Shown here: positions 35,701-46,621 of the stretch, one piece after another
How the letters are laid out: each line of letters begins with the position of its first letter
Numbering within the stretch: position 1 is the first letter of the stretch
Notes under the pieces: generated by a model
What the model was told of the DNA's origin: nothing
What the model saw: the letters and a program-made list of their open reading frames with translations, nothing else
The model's database searches: none
Translations under genes and position numbers: made by a program
Assembly (NCBI RefSeq): GCF_030253575.1
Contig: NC_080561.1
Location: 5,757,001-5,821,000 of the forward strand
From: Rhododendron vialii
Taxonomy: Eukaryota; Streptophyta; Magnoliopsida; Ericales; Ericaceae
DNA: 64,000 bases
Reading direction: 5' to 3'

Positions 35701-36546
35701 TGTCCTCAAAATTGGAACTTGAAGAGGTACTTTTTGAGGCTTTTCCAAGTGCATCTGCAGCAGCTAACGCTTGGGTAACTTCTTCACCCTTTTTAGCAGC
35801 TTTGGCATCCATACCTTCATCTTGCTCCTCATTTTCACTCTCCTCACTGCAAACCCCAACAGAAATTACACTTACTATAATCTACACAAATCTCAAGTTA
35901 CCAAAAATCTAATTCTCTTACTTTAATGAATAGGCTTGACTTATTATGAGCTCTATTGCAACACCATTACTAGGAGCAGCACATTGAAATATGCAAAGGA
36001 GAAATGATGTTGCAGATCAATATTTCTTTTTGGGTTTGTGAAGCCTGATTGGTCTAATTTGCGCTTTGCTAACAGGGGCATTACGTATTACAAATTTACA
36101 ATAATTGATGGTGTAAAACCCTAGCTTATAAATACATGTTATGTGCAGCCGATGTAACTTGTCCTGCATTCTTCATTCAATCTAAAGTGGAAACTGGTGC
36201 GAATCAACAAAAGTTGGCAACCATGTAAAAATCTTAGTGTCTTGCGCTCTTCGTTTCTTTTCTTAATTGTTCTTTGCACGTTAGCATGCTTGTTGGTTTG
36301 GCCAATTTCTCGACATCTCTATCTTCTCCAAAAATGACAACCCATCGTCTATTTCAATATCTGATCACACATTAACAGGCGGAAGAATATTCAGCTAAAT
36401 TGCATGCCATGTGAGCGTGAAATTTTTAACCTTTTCTCTAAATTACTCTTCAGAATCTCTTCAATATCTTCTTTGGAAGGAGGATCAGCCACATCTGGGA
36501 CAGACTTTGAAACCCCTTTCGGAACCCAAGAAATCGCTGCTATCAT
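26724..36546 (-). CDS. PWP1: WD40 protein of the PWP1 family
   Basis: Sixteen exons join in frame: 36431-36546, 35647-35846, 35334-35413, 35094-35189, 34864-34987, 33192-33250, 33020-33097, 29670-29740, 29473-29569, 29113-29187, 27656-27754, 27359-27502, 27238-27267, 27082-27144, 26893-26970 and 26724-26795, giving 493 residues. The start MIAAISWVPKGVSKSVPDVA and the acidic N-terminal region are typical of PWP1 (periodic tryptophan protein 1). WD repeats follow: SIEIWDLD, LVKIWDVATGKCD, VVLKDGR, TVSGFDIR, VKLWDLSN and LEVWDTLSDAGV. PWP1 is a nuclear/nucleolar protein linked to rRNA production and growth in other eukaryotes. Introns 4 and 9 use GC donors. Introns 7 and 10 are swollen by transposons but leave the coding frame intact, so the gene is probably functional. 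Confidence 0.95.
27835..29003. mobile_element. hAT-type element in a PWP1 intron, carrying a gene fragment
   Basis: Terminal inverted repeats TAGGGGTGTCAAA and its partner ending in TTTGCCACCCCTA frame a 1.17-kb element whose subterminal regions are packed with AACCCATTA/GGGTTGGGT motifs. These termini resemble plant hAT elements, but the flanking 8-bp sequences do not match, so the class is inferred from the ends only. Inside lie a smaller MITE (about 27948-28200, ends AGAGCATCTCCAATCC and its complement) and a captured coiled-coil gene fragment. Confidence 0.6.
28436..28845 (-). pseudogene. Captured coiled-coil gene fragment (FRIGIDA-like 5 type)
   Basis: The minus strand encodes LILALEWKDFDEQLDST and then, after a one-base frame change near 28740, a highly charged helix-like run (SISERD-like, NQELDLVRKSIKSREDEL, GKEKEFRSFLEVHTKLLK). 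One in-frame stop occurs near 28530. The 'LxWKDxDEQ' block followed by KS(I/L)xxxxxELxxKEKE units is the style of FRIGIDA-like 5/USO1-like plant proteins. It lies wholly inside the hAT-type element. Confidence 0.55.
30086..30963. mobile_element. hAT-type element with TAATCG-rich interior, 8-bp target duplication
   Basis: CAGTGTTCTAAAAG at the left end and its exact complement at the right end are flanked by CTCAATAG on both sides (30078-30085 and 30964-30971). An 8-bp duplication and a CAGTG terminus indicate hAT. No transposase is present, so it is non-autonomous. Both ends consist of interleaved taatcggc/gccgatta motifs around an AT-rich core with a (GA)n tract. It lies in PWP1 intron 7. 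Confidence 0.85.
31035..32945 (+). mobile_element. Probable LTR of a Ty3/Gypsy-type element in a PWP1 intron
   Basis: The right half reads as the downstream part of a long LTR, with a 'ccctatggattcgacctcgg' phrase near 32825 known from Athila-like elements and two related stretches around 'cttggcacac..aatgcttgg'. No gag or pol is seen. Exact ends and target duplication were not identified, and the left part (31035-31870) may be a different repeat. Confidence 0.4.
33460..33550 (+). repeat. SINE-like tRNA-derived fragment
   Basis: Contains an A-box-like 'ctagtgcaagtggtaagg' and, about 30 bp on, a degenerate B-box-like 'gtcacgagttagaaactc'. This layout is common in plant SINEs. It is not a functional tRNA. 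Confidence 0.45.
33571..34206. mobile_element. Foldback MITE with a nested repeat, PWP1 intron 5
   Basis: Outer ends (tacacacacagcaaaaat at 33571 and its near-complement ending at 34206) and an inner pair of arms (ccccgcgaaaaatca at 33976-33990, exact complement at 34104-34118) form a long foldback. A second repeat at about 33620-33897, related to 9010-9535, interrupts the left arm. No target duplication was confirmed. Confidence 0.6.
36060..36330. repeat. Dispersed repeat, copy B
   Basis: Related in sequence and orientation to 13020-13330. It lies in intron 1 of the PWP1 gene. Confidence 0.5.
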
Positions 36547-37005
36547 TCTTCTGGCCGAAGTTCTACCCAAGGGCTCGAAAAGAATCGATTAAACGCGAAT
36601 ATAAGAAAAGAGGGAATGTTTCTCTCTCTGATGGAATATCTTTCACAGACAGACTGGTTGGAAATTGCTTAAACCCTAGAACGACGACGACAATAACGTC
36701 GGTTTTGGGCCGTGTGATTATCTGTGTTCAGAGGGTACGGAGTCTCCATCTTCAAGTCCAGCCCAATTAAAACAACCTACAATATGGTGTAGGCCGACCC
36801 ATAAATGCGGGTATTCCACTGGGCCTGGCAACAAACAGAATCAGGAATGACATGTCCACCTAGAGTGTTCGGACAAATAAGCCAAGTAGCTTATTTTTTG
36901 TCCTTATTCAAATTTTTTTTTATCACTTGGCTTACTGTCAATCCATTAAAGTCAACTCACATGGTATTCAAATCATGATAAATCATGATCACCCAAGGTG
37001 ATCAT

Positions 37006-37412
37006 CAGGGCTGGCCCAGGCCCAAGAGGTCTGGGCCTCGGGCATCCAAAAAATTTTAAATTTTCGGGGCACTTCAATATTATTTGTTCGTTTTATGATA
37101 CAAATGTCTTTGCTAGCTTAGTGGTAAGTTGATTTTAGTTCATGTAGAGTGTTTGAGTTCAAGTTTGGGCAATTTTTTCTTTTGAAATATTTTTTCCCCA
37201 AAAATAATGTTATTGTAAGTACTAGGTTTCGAAAGCAAGCTAAGTAGAATTCAAGCCAACCACTTTGGCCGTTGGTGAGAAAGCAATTATTATGCATTAT
37301 AAAGTCTAAAATAGTAATATAAAGAAATATTTCTATTGTTTAATTCTAAAAATACATAGGGCGACACTCCACAATTTAACCTGGAGCATCTAAATTTCTT
37401 GGTTCGGCCCTG
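37006..37412. mobile_element. hAT-type MITE
   Basis: Ends CAGGGCTGGCC and GGTTCGGCCCTG are inverted repeats. The flanking octamers gtgatcat and gtaatcac match at 6 of 8 positions, consistent with an old 8-bp hAT duplication. The interior has no coding content. Confidence 0.55.
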
Positions 37413-39017
37413 GTAATCACCATAGTTTTATTGTATTAGATTAGTCGTGCTATGGTGGGAGGATAAGTGAAACATATTACAGATAATATCAACGAACAAT
37501 GAGTTGTATGAAGTAGATGTAAAGTTAGTGTAATGTGGATGGTGGTCACACACATAATGAATTTAGAATTTGCTCGGGACTCAGATTAAAGGGAATTTTT
37601 TTTTTTTTTGGCCCCCTATGTTTGATTCCTAATCAAACAAATATAAGTTAAAATTCATTTTACCTTCTTAATTTGTTTAATTTTTTTCATCTCACAATTT
37701 ACTTCAATCTTTCTTTATTTTTTGAAAAGCCAAAAAGAGAGGAAAACTTTGCATTTAGCGGATAATTTCTTTCGTACTATTTCTCTTTTGTTTGTTTTTT
37801 TTTTTATCAGATTATTTCTCTCTTGTTTAATTCTCTTCTTTTCCTTCTCTTCCAAACACAGTATTTAGCCATTATTCTATAAGTTTTACTTTCTGGATAC
37901 TTTTCAAACCAATTTTTTGAGTATATAAAATTGTTTAAACATGAGTGATTAGCAACCAACCTAAAAATATTAGATTTTTATACACGTTTTATCATAGAAA
38001 TTTTACATTGTATTACCATTTCATATATTTACTACGTTTGATTAAGGAACAAGAGGGGAAAAAAAAAAAATGAGCATTTCTATTTCGCATCAGATTTTTC
38101 CCGATAGAATAAAATCTTGACTTCATCTCGAGTCTATCATACTATCATAGTTAATGACTCATTCCGGATTTTATTTTATTTGCATATGTATCAATTTCAT
38201 TTCTAGCATCCTCATCTCATATCCTTTGGGAAGAGCCAAAGGTCGAGCAAGTTGGTGGTCAATAATTGTTTTATACTCCAATTGGTTGGTGAGTTTGCTC
38301 CTCAACAATAGATTAAGGTTTGATTATTAGAGTCAGGCCGCAAAAAATGATTTCTCGTGAATTCTCTAGTCTCAGCGTAGATAGCTTGCCTTTAACTGAA
38401 CCAAGAGAGAATTAGTTGACGTGGGCATAAATTGGCCTAGACACCTTTTACCGTAAAAAATTGTTCATGCATGTTGCAAATTTTCTCATAAGCTTTTCGA
38501 ATTGACATTCATTCTAGATTTGGTACTTTCCAAAGGGAAAAAGAATATATTCGGAGTACAAATTCACATATGAGGAAGTTTTGAATAATCCATGTGCTAT
38601 AAATAGATAAGTTGAAGCCCCAATTAAAATGGCATCTTCTCATTGGAGTATGGAGTCAAGAGGGAAGAGAGGTCTCACATGTAGATAAGAGGTTTGTTGA
38701 GTAGCCAAGGATGATTTGCCTGCTTCTACTCCTCAAGGGATCTGGAAATAATGAAGCATTATTCACAACCCTTTGCTTGGTTTCAGGCAATCACCTGACA
38801 ATCTCTTCTGTTTCATGTCAGACCCTTCTCTTCTTCCATTGCCAGTAATGCATGCTTGATATTGTCTTCAAGGATAGAGATATTGTCGAGTGTCTATGTT
38901 GTGACAAATACAATGAGGCAATACTTCTCCGGTAAAATTCCGACGGAAGGTTGGTAAGGTACATGCAAAAAATCTAGATGCTCAAGTAATGTTAGACTTC
39001 TAACAGCTTATACAATA
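37413..39017. other. Intergenic, no gene seen
   Basis: AT-rich sequence between the hAT MITE and the first MULE-type element. No exon-like or repeat structure could be supported. Confidence 0.5.
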
Positions 39018-40523
39018 GGAGAAATCTTCAATACACACCCCTTTAAGGTGCATATCATATGCACCTATTGTGTGGTCCATATTGTGCCACCTCATTAAAA
39101 ATTACCTGCTGAACCGGTCATTCATAACATTTTAGGCCTATCGTAACTTTTATACCAAAAATTCGTAACTTTTGATTCATAACCTTTTAGTGTATATCGT
39201 AACTTTTACGAATGAATCGTAACTTTTTAGCAACAGATTCGTAACATTTTTAGAATCGTAACATTTTCAGTTCGTAACATTTTCACTACGGAATCGTAAC
39301 ATTTTAGTCTATTTCATAACTTTTCTAAAATCAATTGTGCAATCAATTACTCAAACAAATTTTTTTTTTAACGGTAGTTAATCAAATATGTAATCTATTA
39401 TGTGAATGTTCAATTCCATAATCGATTAGACTTTATAATTGATTTTTCAATTGATTAGACATTATAATCAAATATATAGTAATTGATTACATATTCGATT
39501 GGACATCATAATCGAATATGTAATTAATTCTATTATGTTCAATTATGTAATCGATTAGACAATGTAATCAATTTTGTAATTGAATTGAGTACGATTGGAT
39601 AACAATGTGAAGTCTATTACTCAATCAATTTGCTAATTGATGGGCCTCAGTAAGTTCTCTAATCAATTGCGAAATAAGTTAAAAACAACATTGCAATAGA
39701 TTGAAAAATCAATTGTTCTGAATAGCACAAATAACTGATTACATGATAGATTATATTTCTCTGCGGTTTCAATTACGTAATTGATTGGTATTGATAACTC
39801 TTGTAATCGATTACATTATCAAATACGAGTATTAGTTATTTGTAATTCGGATGGTTGCACTAATTCACAAAACACTAGTAGTACGTCTATTGACCAAAAA
39901 ATAAATAGCACGGCCTAAATATTATTGTCTTTTACACATAACCTAAAATGTATTGGTAAATTTATCTCGTCACCATCACTCTTTTGATCACCCATATTAA
40001 TTTTTTTGTTAGTGTTTCCTACTTATTAATACAGATGATCGACTTCGCTATTCCTTTTAGTTAGACTATTTATGAGAAAGTTTACCTGCAAAGACATGCA
40101 AAGCGTAAATTAAAGGGATTGAAATGGGTGCTTTTCATTTTGCATTCTGCAACTTTTGGCAGCTGCAAGAAAGCAAAAATGCCAAATACACAGTGGAAAC
40201 AATAACTCGCACAAGGGGGTTGAACCCTTGGAATTTCTAAACTGCAGAAAACCAACTTCACAAATAGAACTTTAAGACACCAGATCCATTCTTAACAGGT
40301 TATTGCCAGGAGAAAAATAACTAGAAAGACATCTAAACTGCAGAAAACCTATCCAAGCATGGAAGAACTTTACAAAAAGTGGCAGGAATAACATCTAAAC
40401 TGCATCTTAACAGGACCTATAAAATGATCAAAATACCTAAACCATCCAAAAGAAGGTTGCAAAAACATTGAAAACATAAAGGAATAATAAAAAAAACTTA
40501 GATGTTCAACAATTTGTATCCGT

Positions 40524-41043
40524 TTATTCATCTCCATCTTCATTGTTATCTGTATCTTCGCTATCATCTCCACATTCACCCTCGGTTCCATCTTCTTCCT
40601 TCCCGGTCCCATCATCACTCTCCGCCTCATTTTTGCCCCCAGTCCCATCTTCACTCTCTGCTCCATCTTCGCTCTCATCAGTGCTTGAATCATTTTCACA
40701 GTGAAGGAGGGCTTTTCGCATCTCCTTCACCTCTGCCTTGAACTTGTTCATATCCTTCTTGTGGTCTGACTGCATTTTTTTTATCAAGGCTAGTGCCTCA
40801 TCCAATCGCATAGGCATTGTAAAAAGCATGCGCATTTTCCTCAGAATCAAACTTCATTTTGAAAACATCCCTTGCAGTGAGCATATTCAAACCTTCTAAT
40901 CCTATTTGGGAATCTAAACCTTGTTTCCCATTAACACAACCATCTTCAATTGAGTCTCCTAGATCATCTTCTTCTTCAGGAAATTTATTCATATCATTTT
41001 TCACATTGACATCTTTGCTCGTACGACTTGAGGATTGATCCAT
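40524..41043 (-). pseudogene. Internally deleted FAR1/FHY3-like (MULE transposase-related) gene
   Basis: From the ATG at 41041-41043 the frame runs through a charged N-terminus to KMKFDSEENAHAFYNAYA, the start of a FAR1-type DNA-binding domain. At about 40800 it meets a different frame reading LDEALALIKKMQSDHKKDM and an acidic tail ending at 40524. The rest of the FAR1 domain, the transposase core and the SWIM finger are missing. FAR1/FRS proteins derive from MULE transposases, which fits the element it sits in. Confidence 0.65.
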
Positions 41044-41623
41044 CAAACCTAAACAAAAAAACCCACAAGTGACAATGTTTAGAATGGTTACTTTTTTGAT
41101 GATTTGGGTGGGGGAGAGTTTCTCATCTATTGCAGTTCAAATAATTTTATCCTAACCATGATCTATACCAATTGAAACAAATTGAATTTGACTTCAGTAA
41201 CTCTATTGCCCTTTGGGTTTTCTATTAAAGAGCAGCAACTTGATTGGTTCCTCTTGAACATACCAATAAAAGGTTAGACACCAAATAGACCAAAGTAATA
41301 CCACCATCATGTATTACATGTATTTGGTTTTCACGCATGCGTTTGGTACTTGAATGAATATCAAAATTGAAAGAAGCATTATGTCAAACACAAAAAAGTC
41401 AGTCAATTGTAACTCCAGCAATTTTACAACTAACCAAACTTTCTTTTTTTCAGGAATTAATGCAAACACTGAATGAAGACAATTGTATGCAAGTAATCCT
41501 CACTTTTAATTTACTACTATTTTTTTGTTCATTTTGAACTCTACAATTATTATTTCACAATACTCAGTCAATCTAATTGGCATTTTATCAAATAGTTTGT
41601 GAGCATTACATGTAACTTCTATG

Positions 41624-41845
41624 CATTCAGTAACCCAACAACTAGAACCTTCCAAAATCTATTTAACCTTCTTTCATAAACAAATTTATACCCAAATCAC
41701 TGAATCCATGTACAGATATACACGTATACACACACATTCAGTAGCCCAACAACTAGAACCTCCCATAATCTGTTTAGGCTTCCGTCACAAACAAATATAC
41801 GTTCAAATCTCTGAATACATGCACAGATACACGCGTATACACACA
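41624..41845. repeat. 111-bp tandem duplication followed by a GA tract
   Basis: Two copies starting cattcagta(a/g)cccaacaact, period 111 bp, inside the long MULE-type element. Confidence 0.85.
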
Positions 41846-41861
41846 CATGTATATGTATGTG

Positions 41862-41863
<2 letters not shown>

Positions 41864-41933
<70 letters not shown>
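41864..41933. repeat. (GA)n microsatellite, about 35 units
   Basis: Longest dinucleotide run of the window. It creates spurious Ser-Leu and Arg-Glu open frames. Confidence 0.97.
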
Positions 41934-41937
<4 letters not shown>

Positions 41938-42609
41938 ATTCATACCTGAGAGAAGCGACGATGATGGACAAGGAGGAGTGACCACGACTGACGAACTGGG
42001 ATGAGGGAGGGCGAACGGCAGACTAATAGGTCTGGTTTCGTCGAAGGAAAAGAAAGAGATACACTGGTTGGGAAAAAAGTGAGAGACGGGATTTTCTTTC
42101 CATTTTGGTTAATTTACAAGGTTTACCTGTTGCATTGGTAACAAGTTTTTTGTTATTAGCCTATCGTAACATTTTAAAGGGTCCAGATCATTTCTCAAAC
42201 ATCTAATGGTAATAAAAAAGGGTGTATATGATACACACCCAAATAAAGGGTGTGTATTGTAGCACTTCTCATAAATTAAAAGAACCAGAGAAGGAAAAGG
42301 AAATGCTAACAGCACCGTAGACAACAACTCATTGATAACGAGGGAGACACACACAATGTTTCGATAAGAAGCTTAAATACTGAGACAAGAGAATAGATGC
42401 GTGAATAACAAGTAAACCTCCACAATATACTATATGAAGAAAGAGTCGCATAGCACATTTCCGTAACAACACTCCAAAAGGATTCCCATCCCACATAGGT
42501 TTAAAATTACTCAATACTATCTAACTGGCCAGGTAAAATTCTTCAATGCTGAGTGCGAAGGGCAATTTCTCATTGGACATTATTCTGTAGGTTTTGAAGA
42601 ATGAAATAT

Positions 42610-44109
42610 CTACTGCTGAAATAGAGAAGCCAGGTTTCGCTCTCTCTTCTTTAGCTTTTCGGTCAAATGGATTATCACCAATGTACAAATCTAAAATTGA
42701 CCAACCAAGAAAATTACTCTGGATACTTCCCACCTCCTTTCCATCAACTACAATATCAACCAAACACAAAATTAATCTTGGGTGCAAAAACATCACCACC
42801 AAAAAGGATTTTTCACTGTTTTTCAGTATGAAATAATACCCTGCTTTGAGCTGAATCGTTACAATGCCTACAATTGGTACCAGTAACACAGGAAGAGAAC
42901 AGTATCAGAAGCCTGTAATCCTTGATCAGGTTCCATTTCACAGCTGTCTTTCAGAATTTTTGATTTCCAGTTCAGTGTATCACAAATAGTTTCCCCTAAT
43001 TAGCTTTGGAGACTTGTCAATACGGACACAAACAGAGTGATAACTGAGGTACAATAACGGCAATAACCGAAAGGGCTCAGGAAGTAATAGACATTTTGCT
43101 GAATAGAATCAATGAGTATCTCTATTATATCTGTTATACACCAATTGGAAAACTACAAAAGCATTTTTAGAAATAAGAAGTCTTAGTTGTTGTGTGAACC
43201 ATATTGCCCAGTTCCCTTGAAAGATCAATTGTAGATCCCCGAGGAATCATGTATTCGTCTTTAAAAAATGATGTGAACCTGTTGAGCAGGCTGTTAGGCC
43301 CAAAGCAATGACTATACAACAATAAACAATTACTTTACAATAACACATTCTCTATGAACCCTTATTCTTCACGTCTCTCTTTTGAATTTATCAATTAGAT
43401 TACACAAAGTTTCTATCACAAGAACTTCCAACAGAAACATCAAAATCAGCAAGGGAGAGGGCAAAGGCAGTTTTAAATGCGACCAAAAAAATGCCATATA
43501 CACAAAGAAGAGCTGGGATCGAGGGTAACATTTGGTGTGCTATATAAACCAGCATCAAAGCGAAGTGAAGCACCTAAAGGTCAACTTAACTCAACAAGCC
43601 GTAGTCCCAAATTCCTGGTAACATGGGGTCAGCTACTTGGATCCACTTGCTCTAGAGTCCCAATTGATTTCACCAGTCACAACCATGTAACGGTCCACAG
43701 TCCACTGAAATAGCCATCACAACTACTTAAGAAGATAAGAAAATGAATAAGTAGAATGAAACAATGATACCGAAAGCATTCAAACATGAGAACTTCATAA
43801 TTTTTCAAACCATAACATCTCAAGACTTTAAAATTCAAGGATGATACACTACCAGAAGCTTATTCTCCATAGCAACCAAGCGATGCTATACTCTGACAAA
43901 AGGATGACTTACCTTTGAAGCAATTCTTTGTTATCTGACGAGTCTGACCCAGCAAACTTTTGTAGTCTGTTTCCAACAGATTCTTCGAAAGCACTATGTA
44001 CAAAAAGAACGCTTAATTTTCCATAAACTATTTGAAGTCTAACAGTCATGCAAACATCACTATTCTTAAGATCATCGATCAACTCCTTGGCAAGAAGAAT
44101 CTTCACCAA
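42610..44109 (-). pseudogene. Chalcone isomerase-like / fatty-acid-binding protein (FAP) remnant
   Basis: Three exons survive. 43913-44109 reads DVCMTVRLQIVYGKLS then HSAFEESVGNRLQKFAGSD and ends ELLQ(R). 43187-43278 reads FTSFFKDEYMIPRGSTIDLS. 42610-42747 reads DGKEVGSIQSNFLGWSILDL and YIGDNPFDRKAKEE. This is the conserved C-terminal half of plant chalcone-isomerase-fold FAP proteins, plastid proteins that bind fatty acids. Exon 2 must end at ACAACAA to give TTIDGKEV, but the next bases are CTAAGA where GTAAGA is expected. Exon 3 loses frame in a GA run (42639-42650): one frame reads on into extra residues, the other gives RNLASLFQQ and the expected stop. Upstream exons were not identified, and transposons lie immediately upstream. 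Confidence 0.75.
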
Positions 44110-44113
44110 CTAG

Positions 44114-44952
44114 AGTAAAGGTCAAGTGTGACTGTTCTCTGGAGAATTTTCTCTCTCTAGAATCACCCTCGATCTGTCTAATCGTCCCCCCAAAGTGTGG
44201 GAGAATGTCCTATTTATAGGCACACCCGACCTCTCTTTCTTTCTGCACTGAGTGGCCTTATAACTTTTGGGTGGTGCCCGCTACACCCCCAGTAGTCCCG
44301 CGGGTGCTACTTTGTGAGCACCCCTTCATGAGGGTCCATTTTTCCAGGGCCCACTTCCCGATTTTAGGTCAACGGTGACAAAATCGTAAAGAAAATTTTC
44401 GTATACCAAGTTCTATATAAAATAATGATATTGACTTTGGTTGAAAATTTGTTGGGCCTAGTATATTTTATTTTGTTGTGCTATATTATCTATTTATTTA
44501 TAAATTGAAGTGAAATTTCATTTACTTTGGCTATCTATAAGCAATTTAGTGCCGACAATATTAAAGAAAAATTAAATTATACATGAAAAAATACAAAAAA
44601 TTTAGTGCATTTTTTGACCGCAGGTAGTTCGCTTGAACCCCCTGAAAACAGTGTACCGCCCCTACCTTATTCTTTATCCACCAAGCCGCAAGATCTCCAT
44701 TGATCCTGGATGAACGGTGTGCTTGAGGTCGGCTTTGGCCTTACCACCACCGCTAAGGCGGCCTAGCCATGATCCTCTTTCGGTCGTGCCGACCCTGCGA
44801 CTAAGCCTTTAGTGGCTTCTCCTTGGGCCTTGCCAAGTCGGCCAGGGCGAAATGTCGTCCGAGTCAAGTTACTTGAAGGGTCGACATCTCTCTTTGTCTC
44901 GACAAAGTCTTCGGGGAATCACAACTAATCCCCCCTCAGCCGCTTTCAACTA
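44114..44952. other. Repeat-derived sequence, no gene
   Basis: Contains LTR-like phrases such as 'gaatgtcctatttataggca' near 44200. No intact structure was delimited. Confidence 0.35.
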
Positions 44953-44953
44953 G

Positions 44954-45085
44954 GGGAAAATGACGACCAAGGACGTGTTTTGATAATTAATACCTGCCAA
45001 GTACATGCTGAGAACATTTGTTAATGCTGAAAATATCCTTGGCAGGTATTAATTATCAAAACACGTCTTGGGCCATCATTTTCCC
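44954..45085. repeat. Long imperfect hairpin (48-bp arms)
   Basis: The arm at 44954-45001 and the arm at 45038-45085 are reverse complements except at about four positions near the outside. The inner 30 bases pair perfectly (core taccgtc-free segment gttttgataattaatacc). The 36-bp loop is unrelated sequence. Confidence 0.85.
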
Positions 45086-46150
45086 TTGGCATTATTCTAC
45101 CTTAGCAACCGCTCAAGCAACAAGGCAGACATGCTGAACAAGCAGACCGTCTAGGCAAACCAAGCAAAGTGGTCATGACCCTGAGACCGCGAGCCGTAAT
45201 CTTGGCCACCAACCGATTTAGTTGAAGGGAAAATGACCTGAGCGAGCAGTTAGTTAGGCATGTAACAATGCTTGGTCGCTTGGTTATCCATCCTCACGGT
45301 GGCTAGTGTTAGCACCTTGATTTCCAAGGCATGCTAAGCTTGGCTAGCGGTGGCACCTTGCACCCTAGCCAACCGGTGGAAACGAAGGCATGAGGCAGGC
45401 ATGTCTTTACAAGGTGACCCGACGGTGTCGGTTGGTGTCGGCACTGGTCCCTAAGGCAAGTGGCAGTCGTGATGCACGTGATGGCCCGATGATATCGAGG
45501 CAGGGATGCTAAACGGGAAGCAGGCTTGTGGGACAAGGCAATCGAGAAAAATGGCTAAGTATTGGGAGCTGGGGTTGAATCACGAAATTGGCCAGGCAGT
45601 CTTCACTTGGCTCGGGCAAAACGGAGGCAGACTTGAGTTGGCTCAGGCAAAACAGTTATTGACGGTTAACAGCATTTCTGCACATGTTGCTGGGAGCATG
45701 GGACAGGTGTCCAAGGCAGAAACGGGCTGCATGTGTTGCTGGCAGCATGGGACAGGTGTCCAAGGCAGAAACGGGCAGTTATCGGCAGTTATCTCCAGGC
45801 AGTTTCACAGTTCAGTGTGCTGCAGGCAGTGCCAGCACAGCCCTAGGGCAGTTGGGGGTGTCAACTGCAAGATCATGGGTTGGCCCCATGATCTCATGTA
45901 CTTAGTGGCCACGTTTTTATGATTGTAAGCCTATTTAGGCAGGCATTTTCGTAGCCTAAGGCAGAGGGTTGTTCTGTCTAGGTTCTTGAGTGTATTCCTT
46001 TGTAAGTTGGTGCTTAATAAAGGTTGGGACGGTTCCCGTAACTCTTGAGTGTGTTTCTAGACGTTCAAACATATCGGGTGTGTGAGTAAACACTAGTTGG
46101 CTGAGACCAAGTTGTTGGCAAACTTGGTGCCATCACGGGCAGATTTCTAG
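45086..46150 (+). mobile_element. Degenerate LTR-retrotransposon sequence
   Basis: The stretch 45900-46130 reads like an LTR: a transcription-start region, 'aataaaggttgggacgg' polyadenylation-like signal and an 'acttggtgccatcac' end typical of plant LTR/primer-site junctions. Within it a 48-bp unit (gggacaggtgtccaaggcag) is duplicated at 45677-45778. The open frames here are accidental. Confidence 0.4.
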
Positions 46151-46382
46151 GCGAAAAATAGCCCCGTGACAGCTAGCATAATAAGGCCTCTACCCATGTT
46201 ACCATGATGGCTAGGCTAGGCGATCTTCAAGGTAGCGGCCCGACTTGTCGATGGATCGGGCACTTTGTGTTCAAAGCAGGCAGAGGTACGGGTTGTAGAC
46301 CTCAAGCTGTGAGGCTAGGCTTCCTAAGCCAAGTTGCTGGGGTCATACCACTCGTCGCTTGGTACGCCACACTAGGCAATTG

Positions 46383-46452
46383 GGTTTGCTAGGCGACCGG
46401 GCAACCGGCAATCGGTTTGCTAGGCGACCGGGCAACCGGGCAATCGGTTTTA
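46383..46452. repeat. Tandem repeat of a 34-bp unit
   Basis: Two copies of a unit containing gctaggcgaccgggcaaccg and ending caatcggttt. Confidence 0.8.
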
Positions 46453-46621
46453 GGCATTTGTGGCACGCGCCACATGTCGTCTCAGACATGCGCCATATGG
46501 TGCCTCTTTTGACATGCCACGTGTTTGAGCAATTTTTACCCTCTACACCAATCATTTGATGAATCTTACTTCAACATTAAAAGCAAAAATTTCCCAGCAC
46601 GTACAAAACGATCTTTAGTTA

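Larger units (their letters stand above)
39018..42270. mobile_element. MULE-type element, long copy with FAR1-like remnant
   Basis: The ends (GGAGAAATCTTCAATACACA and the complement of GAGAAGTGCTACAATACACA) match those of the shorter element at 46622-48245. That copy has a perfect 9-bp duplication, so this copy is assigned to the Mutator-like class too. Its own flanks, tatacaata and ataaattaa, do not match. The left subterminal 300 bp carry about eight tcgtaac(a/t)ttt motifs, followed by 500 bp rich in aatcgatta/caattgatt. The interior holds a broken FAR1-like gene and a long GA tract. Confidence 0.7.

Noticed and set aside
39360-39850. Origin or centromere-like satellite made of aatcgatta motifs
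   Set aside because: The same stretch recurs in the second MULE-type element, so it is part of that transposon.
41774-42004. Open frames with long Ser-Leu or Arg-Glu runs on both strands
   Set aside because: They are translations of the (GA)n tract at 41864-41933. The same applies at 11111-11422, 16158-16388 and 24199-24449.
45506-45922. 138-codon plus-strand open frame
   Set aside because: It lies in LTR-like, tandemly repeated sequence and shows no protein-like conservation pattern.
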